Positions 17,101-22,429 of a stretch of 22,429 nucleotides of DNA are shown here, one piece after another. The position numbers and the translations under genes were made by a program. Each line of letters starts with the position of its first letter. Positions within the stretch are counted from its first letter, which is position 1. The stretch comes from Candidatus Kuenenia stuttgartensis (GTDB lineage: Bacteria; Planctomycetota; Planctomycetia; Pirellulales; UBA1268), in NCBI GenBank assembly GCA_945876515.1, contig CAMCPF010000009.1:1-22429 (forward strand), given 5' to 3'. The notes beneath the pieces were generated by a model. That model worked only from the letters and a program-made list of their open reading frames with translations, did no database searches and had not been told where the DNA came from.

Positions 17101-18430
17101 CCGCCGGTCGCTCGCCTCGGCGCTGCCGGCGCTGCCGCCGGCCGACCGCTGGCGACTGGCCGAGGCGCTCGCCGCGCATGCCGAGGACGCCACCGATCGC
17201 TTTCTCCCGAAGCTCGTGTGGACGGGGCTCGCACCGCTCGTCGATGGCGACCCGGCCCGTGGCTTGAAACTCGCGGCGGCCACTCCCCTGCCCGACCTCG
17301 CCGACTCGATCCGCTGGTATCTCGGCAGGCTGCAGGAGGGACGTGACCTGCTCGCCGCCGAGATCGCCGCGGCCCCTCCCGCCGTCGCGGAGCGGACCCT
17401 GCGGCTGCTCGACTTCGCAGTGACGGCCGTCGGCACGGTCGCCCCGCCCGCGGGCTGGCCGGCAGCATCGGAACGGTTCGCCGGCGGCGAGGCGGCCGAC
17501 GCCGTTCAGCGGCTCTCGGCGGCCTTCGGCGACGCGGCGGTGCTCACCAGGATGCGAAGCGTGCTCGCCGACGAGCAAACGCCTGCCAAGGATCGTCGCC
17601 GGGCCTTCGACCTCCTGGCCAAGAGCGGCGACCCCGAAGCGGTGCCGCTGTTCGTGAAGCTGCTCGCTAACCCGACCTTCCGCGGCGACGCGATCCCGCT
17701 CGTCGCCAGGTCGAGCGACCCGGCCGTGGCGACCACGCTCCTCGCGGCCCTGCCCGAACTCGACGCCCGCCAGCGGGGGGCCGCGCTCTCCACACTCGTG
17801 TCGAAGCCCGTATTCGCCGGCCCGCTGCTCGACGCGATCGCCGCCGGCCGGATCCCGCGCGACTCGCTCACGGCCGCGCAGGTGCGGCATCTCCGCAGCC
17901 TCCGTGACGAAGCCACCGCCGCCCGGGTGGACGCGATCTGGGGCCGGCTCAATGAGTCTCCGGCCGCGGCCCGGGCGACGATGGCCCGGCTCAAGAAGAC
18001 GTGGGCGGAAGCCCCGCAGTGGGCGGTGGACCACAAGCGGCATGGCCTCGCGGTGTTCAATCGCGTGTGTGCGAACTGCCACACGCACGGCGACGTCGGC
18101 GGCAAGCTCGGCCCGAACTTGACGGGTTCCTGGATGAACGGGCCCGACTACTTCATCGAGAACCTCGTCGATCCCAACGCCGTGGTCGGCCCCGACTACC
18201 AGTTGACGGTCGTGATCACCGACGACGGCCGAAGCATCAACGGGATCGTGGCGGAGGAGACCGCCGCCGCCCTCGTCCTCAAGACGCCGGACGGCCCGGT
18301 CACGGTACCGAAGGAAGCGATCGACGAACGGACGACGTCACCGGTGTCGATGATGCCCTCGGGCCTGCTCGAGAACCTGCCCGAGGCCGACCTCCTCGCC
18401 CTGCTCAAGTTCCTGGTCACGAAGCCGTAA
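14168..18430 (+). CDS. Secreted DUF1080 - beta-propeller dehydrogenase - HEAT - cytochrome c fusion
   Basis: The 1420-aa product begins with a Sec signal (cleavage near GRA-AEP, about residue 36). Domains by eye: DUF1080/3-keto-disaccharide hydrolase family at 38-243 ([13 protein letters not shown], then NSGIQYRSE, ending FRNLRLTDL). A jellyroll-like module at 271-422 follows ([26 protein letters not shown] end). The planctomycete/verrucomicrobial membrane-bound-dehydrogenase beta-propeller spans about 470-845 ([35 protein letters not shown] and DRDGDD loops, [25 protein letters not shown]). HEAT-like helices occupy about 870-1275. The C-terminal heme domain has CANCH (Cys1301, Cys1304, His1305) and a probable distal Met at 1395 or 1396. 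It may oxidise sugars and pass electrons to the heme while the DUF1080 domain cleaves keto-glycosides; this is inference. It is the last gene of the overlapping operon. The first of three ATGs (14168) gives the ATGA overlap. Confidence 0.9.
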   Translation: MMMAKALRRDWTNPTLGRRIAAAFAVAMLALAGRAAEPRPIFDGTTLAGWEGDRNWWRVEDGAITGEIPAGAKLKTNQFLWWEGTVADFDLALEYRITGDDSANSGIQYRSERLPDGHAKGYQADLDDGRTWLGRIYDEHGRGLLVERGVRLAISPDGRTWADTFAPPDAIRGVVKPGDWNRYRIRATASHVTIWINDELATVLDDRDAKQAEFAGRLALQLHSGPGPAKVQFRNLRLTDLGATKPVAGPPPTAAGVDASPIAATAADGKPLNLGFESGTLAGWTATGDAFTGLPAPADAVAKRKRRDASNAAGGHWVGTYEPTHSDETKGTLTSEPFAITHPWASFLVGGGGHPETRVELVDHETGEVFHQARGLAVERMHREVVDLEKRQGRQMRIRLVDDRVGDWGHINFDDFVFHAARPAFAEQAAAGRDRTSPVLWHTIPNQPATAAATALSASDPARATVGGMMVTPGFRCDLVASEPAIHQPIAFAIDPRGRLWVAEAHSYPNKRPEGQGQGQDRIVILADADGDGGYEKRTVFCEGLNLVSGLEVGFGGVWVGAAPHLLFIPDRDGDDVPDGEPEVLLDGWGFQDTHETLNSFTWGPDGWLYGNHGVFTTSDVGPPGSPPADRVRINAAVWRYHPVRRAFEVFAHGGSNQWGIDFNSVGDAFMAHCRSFFGGGGTTHIIRNGHFWNQMNTGHAAFICREPPAFAPGLKNYLPAAARYDSGEGGAGKKGTDAVYGGHSHVGTLVYLGDNWPAIYRDRILTHNLHGRQLNHQEAVRRGSGYEVFHAGYDLLHVPDEQYVAVDLQTGPDGAVYVIDWCDRQHCHTNVDARWDRTNGRLYRVAWADGYRPVAVNLATKSDAELAALHSHANEWFVRTARRLLQERAAADRLDRSALTPLRQAAASEDPVTALQALWTLHVTGSLDDESLATAFAHPSEYVRGQAVALATEIPGSPRIPADRLVTAAAQDPSALVRRSLASALPALPPADRWRLAEALAAHAEDATDRFLPKLVWTGLAPLVDGDPARGLKLAAATPLPDLADSIRWYLGRLQEGRDLLAAEIAAAPPAVAERTLRLLDFAVTAVGTVAPPAGWPAASERFAGGEAADAVQRLSAAFGDAAVLTRMRSVLADEQTPAKDRRRAFDLLAKSGDPEAVPLFVKLLANPTFRGDAIPLVARSSDPAVATTLLAALPELDARQRGAALSTLVSKPVFAGPLLDAIAAGRIPRDSLTAAQVRHLRSLRDEATAARVDAIWGRLNESPAAARATMARLKKTWAEAPQWAVDHKRHGLAVFNRVCANCHTHGDVGGKLGPNLTGSWMNGPDYFIENLVDPNAVVGPDYQLTVVITDDGRSINGIVAEETAAALVLKTPDGPVTVPKEAIDERTTSPVSMMPSGLLENLPEADLLALLKFLVTKP
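15710..15727 (+). repeat. Triple GGCCAG hexamer within the dehydrogenase domain
   Basis: Three perfect GGCCAG copies encode a Gly-Gln run in EGQGQGQD between two propeller strands. A slippage-prone microsatellite in multiples of 6 keeps the frame, so length changes would add or remove Gly-Gln pairs only. Confidence 0.85.
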
Positions 18431-18615
18431 GCCTCGGCTCTCCACGCGCGGCCAGGCATGCGTGATCGGCCCAAAAGCCGCACCAACTGGCCCGGAAAAC
18501 CCCCCCTGGCTCCTGGCAGGCTGGCCGCTTGCGGCCCCCCGGAGGCTCACGGTAGTCTTCCGGGTTCCCGCGGCGACAGCCAGCCAAGGGCGAGGCGGGA
18601 AAGGAAAGTCTGTTC
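18431..18615 (+). promoter_or_regulatory. Intergenic region between the heme-protein and second PATR genes
   Basis: This 185-bp gap holds a perfect GGCCGC-TT-GCGGCC inverted repeat (18523-18536) and a second stem, CCCGGA ... TCCGGG (18538-18564). Both are GC-rich but lack a T-run, so they are at best weak or factor-assisted terminators for the operon ending at 18430. No -10/-35 pair can be supported, although a promoter for the next gene would be expected here. Confidence 0.35.
18601..18606 (+). promoter_or_regulatory. Ribosome binding site supporting the GTG start at 18616
   Basis: AAGGAA, inside a longer purine run, lies 9 nt before GTG 18616. The product then starts with a clean basic-plus-hydrophobic signal peptide, which supports GTG as the true start. 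Confidence 0.7.
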
Positions 18616-21600
18616 GTGAGGAACGGCTCTCACATCCCACGACATCGCCACCTGCAGGTCGCACTCGCGGCGCTGCTCGTAGCCACCGCTACAGCCGCCC
18701 CGGCCGCCGATCTCTACTGGTCAGGCACGGGCACGTGGAACACGACGTCGACCACCTGGGGAAGCGTAACCGGCGGACCCTACGACGCCGCCACCTGGAG
18801 CAACGCCACGCCCGACGCGGCCATCTTCCAGGGCACGGCAGGCACGGTCACGCTCGGCGAGGCCATCACCGCGGCCGGTCTCACGTTCGAGACGACCGGC
18901 TACACCCTCACCGGCAGCACGCTCACGCTCTCCGGCACCCCGACGATCGCGACGGGCACTGGCTCGGCCACGATTGCGAGCACCCTGGCCGGCACGTCCG
19001 GCTTCACGAAGACGGGCAGCGGCACGCTCACGCTCTCGGCCGCCAACTCCATCAGCGGCGCGGCCACGGTCTCCGCCGGCCGGATCGTGCTCGGCACCGA
19101 CACGGCGCTGGGCACCACGGCCGTCACGCTCGACGGCGGCTCGATCGAGCGGAACGTCGCCGGCGCGACGGTGGCCAACGCGATCGCGGTCGGCGCGGGC
19201 GGCGGCACGATCCTGGGCCGAACGTCGGCGATCGATAACTACGTGACGCTCTCGGGCCAGTTGACCGGCTCCGGTGCCCTCACCATCCAGGGCCTCGTCA
19301 CCCTGAGCAACACCGGCAACACCTACTCGGGCGCCCTCACGATCTCGAACGCCAGCGCCACCTTCCTCCGGCTCTCGGCCAGCGAGGTGCTCGGCGATGC
19401 GACCGTAGTGAACTTCGGCGGAGCGGGCGCGGAACTTCGGCTCGATGGCGGCGTGACGGAGACCATCGCCGGCCTCAACGGCACCGCGGGCAACGTCTTC
19501 GTCGCCGACGGCAGCGGCGGCGTCGGCAGGCTCAAGGCGGCCTCCGGAGCCTACGCGGGCACACTCAGCAACGGCAACAAGTCGCTGATCCTCGAGCAAT
19601 CCGGCTCCGGCACCCTGACGCTCAACCGCGGCGGCGGCAACGGGCAGGGGATCGGGGGCGTCGAGGTCTCCGGCGGCACGCTGCGGCTCGATGCCGGGGG
19701 TGTCAGCTTCAAGGCGGGCTACTTCACGGGCAGCCAGCCGATCACGATCCGCTCCGGCGCGACGCTCGCGGTGAACCAGGCCTGGAACATCGGTGCGAGC
19801 AACGTCCTCGTCGTGGACGGCGGCACGCTCGCCTTCACGACCGCCACCGACGGGCCGAACTACGCCAACGTCCTCACGCTCCAGAACGGCGGCAGCGTGA
19901 CGGGCGACTGGCGGCTCGGCGACCAGGCGACGGCCTCGCTGACCAGCTCGGGAAATGCCACCAACTCGATCGCCGGCTCCTTCCGCCTGACGAAACAGGC
20001 CAGCGGTGACACCGCCTGGACCGTGAACGTCGCTGACGGCACCGCGGCCACTGACCTCGACGTCACCGCGGTGATCAGCGACCTGGGCGGTCGGGCCGGC
20101 GCCACCGTAGTCAAGACCGGGGCCGGAACGATGCGGCTCGCCGCCGCCAACTCCTACACCGGGGCCACGACCATCGCAGCGGGCGGTGTGACCCTCGCCA
20201 GCGGCACCGCCCTCGGCTCAAGCCCCGTCACGCTCACGAGCGCGACCACGGGCACAAGCCCGGTCTCCCTGCTGCTGGAGAGTGCGGCCACCGTCGCCAA
20301 CGCCATCACCGTGGCCAACAACGGCACCGGCACCGTCACGCTCGGCAGCACCGACTCGACGACCGGCGCCAACCGCGAGTTCAGCGGCGTGGTCACGCTC
20401 GCCCGTGACCTCACGCTCCAGGCCGGCTCATCGGATCGCACCACGTTCTCCAACCGCATCACCGGCACCGGCACCGTGACGATCTCGTCGCCGTTCGCCT
20501 CGGGCCGCCGGGTCGTGTTCGACCGGTCGAGCGGCTCGGCCAACGACTTCGTCGGCGACGTCACCCTCGGCGCCGGGGCCTGGCTGCAGCTCGGCGTGGC
20601 CAACTCGATCGGCAACCGCACCATCCCCGACACGGCCACGATCTCGTTCACCGACGCCAACGCCGCGCTCCGGCCGGCGCCGAGCGGCAGCGGCGACTCG
20701 GAGACGGTGGGCACGCTCGTCAGCCTGGCCGCCGGGGCGGGCCGCATCGAGATGTTCACGGGCTCGGCGTTCACGCTCAAGGTCGGCGGCGACAACGAGT
20801 CGGGGGCGTTCAGCGGCACCATCGCCAACTCGGCCGGTGCCCTCTCGCTCGAGAAGGTCGGCTCTGGCACGCAGACGCTCTCCGGCACCAACACCTACGG
20901 CGGATCGACGATCGTGACGAGCGGCACGCTCGTCGTCGGCAACGGCGCGGGGAGCGGCGCGATCGGGAGCGGGCCGGTGACGGTCGCGTCCGGAGCCACG
21001 TTCACGATCAACCGGGGCGGCTTCGGCCAGGTCTGGGGCAACAACTTCAGCGGAACGGGAACGCTCCGGATCGAGGCGGGACAGGATCCGCAGTTTTCCG
21101 GCGACAATAGCGGCTTCACCGGGCCGGTGATCATCGACGGCGTTAACGCCCAGTTCCGCACCCGCTCCGCCAACGCCTGGAGCGGCCAGAGCGTCGTGAC
21201 GATCACCAACGGCGGCATGGCAAGCGTTTTCAGCTACGCCGGCAGCGATGACATCAAGATGGGTTCGTTGTGGGGCAATGGCACGGTCAGGCTCGGTGCC
21301 GGCGGGTTCGACCGCGACCTCTATCTCGGCGGCAACAACCTCGATGCCACGTTCAGCGGCACGATCGTGAACGACTCGGGCGGCTCCGGCTCGGTCATCA
21401 AGAACGGCACCGGCAACCAGGTGCTCTCGGGCGCGAACAGCTACAGCGGCGGCACGACGATCAACGCCGGCCGGCTCACGGCCGGCCACGCGAGCGCCCT
21501 CGGCACGAGCGGCGTGATCACGATCGCCTCCGGTGGCACGCTCGGCATCGCGGACGGCATCACCTTCACGCGGCCGCTGACCATCAACGCCGGCGGCAAG

Positions 21601-22125
21601 GTCCGCACCGGCAACAACTCCTCCGTGGCCCTGCCGAACGCCGCCGCCCTTTCGGCCTGGGAGAGCCGGAGCGCCACCGGCAACCAGACCCTGGCCACGA
21701 TCCTGAACGGCTCCGGCTCGACCGTGCCCTCGGCCCTCACCACCGCCTGGACGGCCAACCCCGACCCGGCTACCACCTTCTCCGACATCCTCACGCTCGA
21801 CGGCACCGGCACAGGCAACACGTACGTGTTGTCGATGGAATACTCCGGCAGCTTCGGCGACATGAACATCTGGTATCGCACGAACGTCTCCGATCCGTTC
21901 ACCCCGCTGGGCACGAGCTTCGCGGGCAACGTTCCGTGGAACAGCTCCTTCACCACCGTCGGCCAGTACGGCGTGGACACGTCGGCCGGCACGGTCTGGG
22001 CCGTCACCGACCACAACAGCCAGTTCGTCGTCGTGCCCGAGCCGGGCACGCTTGGGCTGGCTGCCGCCGGCTTCGCCGGAGGATTCTGGTACCTTCGCAG
22101 TCGAAGGGCCGCTCGGCGGCGCTGA
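18616..22125 (+). CDS. Second PATR-repeat protein with PEP-CTERM anchor
   Basis: The 1169-aa product starts at GTG with a signal peptide (hydrophobic about 13-30, cleavage near APA-ADL). The N-terminal cap ([17 protein letters not shown] ... ATWSN ... DAAIF) is the same kind as in the 2501-aa protein. About six PATR repeats follow between 19015 and 21525, predicting a shorter beta-solenoid. The last 150 residues before the anchor are not repetitive: [18 protein letters not shown], a DMNIWYRT motif and [20 protein letters not shown] form a compact terminal module. The tail VVPEPGT plus a hydrophobic segment and RSRRAARRR is a PEP-CTERM. No autotransporter barrel is present. The likely role is a surface or matrix protein; ligand unknown. 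A DUF1559 pseudopilin begins 17 bp downstream, mirroring the PATR/DUF1559 association in the operon before it. Confidence 0.92.
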   Translation: MRNGSHIPRHRHLQVALAALLVATATAAPAADLYWSGTGTWNTTSTTWGSVTGGPYDAATWSNATPDAAIFQGTAGTVTLGEAITAAGLTFETTGYTLTGSTLTLSGTPTIATGTGSATIASTLAGTSGFTKTGSGTLTLSAANSISGAATVSAGRIVLGTDTALGTTAVTLDGGSIERNVAGATVANAIAVGAGGGTILGRTSAIDNYVTLSGQLTGSGALTIQGLVTLSNTGNTYSGALTISNASATFLRLSASEVLGDATVVNFGGAGAELRLDGGVTETIAGLNGTAGNVFVADGSGGVGRLKAASGAYAGTLSNGNKSLILEQSGSGTLTLNRGGGNGQGIGGVEVSGGTLRLDAGGVSFKAGYFTGSQPITIRSGATLAVNQAWNIGASNVLVVDGGTLAFTTATDGPNYANVLTLQNGGSVTGDWRLGDQATASLTSSGNATNSIAGSFRLTKQASGDTAWTVNVADGTAATDLDVTAVISDLGGRAGATVVKTGAGTMRLAAANSYTGATTIAAGGVTLASGTALGSSPVTLTSATTGTSPVSLLLESAATVANAITVANNGTGTVTLGSTDSTTGANREFSGVVTLARDLTLQAGSSDRTTFSNRITGTGTVTISSPFASGRRVVFDRSSGSANDFVGDVTLGAGAWLQLGVANSIGNRTIPDTATISFTDANAALRPAPSGSGDSETVGTLVSLAAGAGRIEMFTGSAFTLKVGGDNESGAFSGTIANSAGALSLEKVGSGTQTLSGTNTYGGSTIVTSGTLVVGNGAGSGAIGSGPVTVASGATFTINRGGFGQVWGNNFSGTGTLRIEAGQDPQFSGDNSGFTGPVIIDGVNAQFRTRSANAWSGQSVVTITNGGMASVFSYAGSDDIKMGSLWGNGTVRLGAGGFDRDLYLGGNNLDATFSGTIVNDSGGSGSVIKNGTGNQVLSGANSYSGGTTINAGRLTAGHASALGTSGVITIASGGTLGIADGITFTRPLTINAGGKVRTGNNSSVALPNAAALSAWESRSATGNQTLATILNGSGSTVPSALTTAWTANPDPATTFSDILTLDGTGTGNTYVLSMEYSGSFGDMNIWYRTNVSDPFTPLGTSFAGNVPWNSSFTTVGQYGVDTSAGTVWAVTDHNSQFVVVPEPGTLGLAAAGFAGGFWYLRSRRAARRR
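19015..21525 (+). repeat. PATR beta-strand repeat units in the 1169-aa protein
   Basis: Cores include [15 protein letters not shown] (19015), [18 protein letters not shown] (about 19269), [19 protein letters not shown] (about 20122), [19 protein letters not shown] (about 20863) and [19 protein letters not shown] (about 21406). They follow the same strand-turn-strand pattern and reuse the gcacgctcac-type DNA string found in the larger gene. Confidence 0.8.
22036..22122 (+). other. PEP-CTERM sorting signal of the 1169-aa PATR protein
   Basis: Pro-Glu-Pro codons at 22036-22044 are followed by a Gly/Ala/Leu hydrophobic stretch with Phe-Trp-Tyr, then an Arg-rich end. Confidence 0.9.
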
Positions 22126-22142
22126 CGCCGAGGGCCTCCGCA

Positions 22143-22429
22143 ATGCGGCTGACGAAACAGACGAGCGGGTTCACCCTCGTCGAACTGCTCGTCGTGATCG
22201 CCATCATCGCGCTCTTGATGGCGCTGCTCCTGCCCGCCGTCCAGGGCGTCCGCGAGACGGCCCGGCGGATGCAGTGCGCCAACAACATGCGGCAGGTGGC
22301 GCTGGCCCTGCAGCAACACGAATCACAGCGGGAGCATTTTCCCTACGGCACGCTCGACGAACTGAGCGTGAGCGTCCGCCGCCGCGACACGTGGTTCCAG
22401 CAGACGTGGCCGTTCCTGGAGCAGATGCC
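22143..22429 (+). CDS. DUF1559 pseudopilin-like protein (3' truncated by window end)
   Basis: ATG 22143 opens a frame running off the window with 95 complete codons. The leader MRLTKQTSG is followed by [20 protein letters not shown], the canonical Gly/Phe-Thr-Leu-Val-Glu prepilin cleavage and methylation site, then [20 protein letters not shown], the DUF1559 signature. GAGGG at 22130-22134 lies 8 nt upstream and supports the start. Any H-X9-DG motif would lie beyond the window. The N-terminal helix is almost the same as in the protein at 13158, but the leader and cleavage residues differ. The gene lies 17 bp after the second PATR gene, so it is probably co-transcribed. As with other DUF1559 proteins, the role is unknown beyond a likely pilin-type export route. 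Confidence 0.9.
   Translation, partial: MRLTKQTSGFTLVELLVVIAIIALLMALLLPAVQGVRETARRMQCANNMRQVALALQQHESQREHFPYGTLDELSVSVRRRDTWFQQTWPFLEQM

Noticed and set aside
18523..18564. Two GC-rich inverted repeats taken as an intrinsic terminator.
   Set aside because: Neither is followed by a T-run, so they are described only as possible hairpins.

Overview
The window is about 22 kb of very GC-rich bacterial DNA (roughly two thirds G+C by eye), with all recognisable genes on the + strand and little intergenic space. The gene content points to a planctomycete, probably Pirellulales-like. Markers are two DUF1559 pseudopilin-type proteins, the Planctomycetes/Verrucomicrobia dehydrogenase plus heme-binding architecture, three PEP-CTERM sorting signals, giant proteins made of autotransporter-associated beta-strand (PATR) repeats, and a dockerin/LamG surface protein. 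The phylum is inferred from families; no rRNA or other phylogenetic marker is present.

Region 1 (1-4922): the 3' part of a LamG/dockerin/PEP-CTERM surface protein, followed with a 1-nt stop/start overlap (TGATG) by a secreted two-domain protein joining a nucleoside-hydrolase-like domain to a calcineurin-like metallophosphoesterase. Region 2 (5117-18430), after a 194-bp gap, is a tightly overlapping four-gene operon: a 2501-aa PATR-repeat PEP-CTERM protein, a small putative lipoprotein, a DUF1559 pseudopilin with an H-X9-DG motif, and a 1420-aa secreted protein. The last fuses a DUF1080 (3-keto-disaccharide hydrolase family) domain, a beta-sandwich, a beta-propeller dehydrogenase-type domain, HEAT-like repeats and a C-terminal cytochrome c (CANCH). 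The overlaps are 10, 4 and 4 nt. Region 3 (18616-22429), after a 185-bp gap, repeats the theme: a 1169-aa PATR PEP-CTERM protein and, 17 bp on, the start of another DUF1559 pseudopilin that runs off the window.

Every complete product appears exported, so the window looks like a cell-surface locus. The PATR and LamG proteins would be surface-anchored by an exosortase-type system encoded elsewhere. The DUF1559 proteins would enter a type-IV-pilus/type-II-secretion-like pathway, and the large heme protein could oxidise and cleave carbohydrate outside the cytoplasm. That these parts form one working system is inference from operon structure. No tRNA, rRNA, CRISPR array, insertion sequence, prophage or convincing riboswitch was seen. 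The most notable points are the overlapping four-gene operon, the single-chain DUF1080-dehydrogenase-cytochrome, the nucleoside hydrolase-phosphoesterase fusion, and long-period internal duplications in the giant repeat protein.
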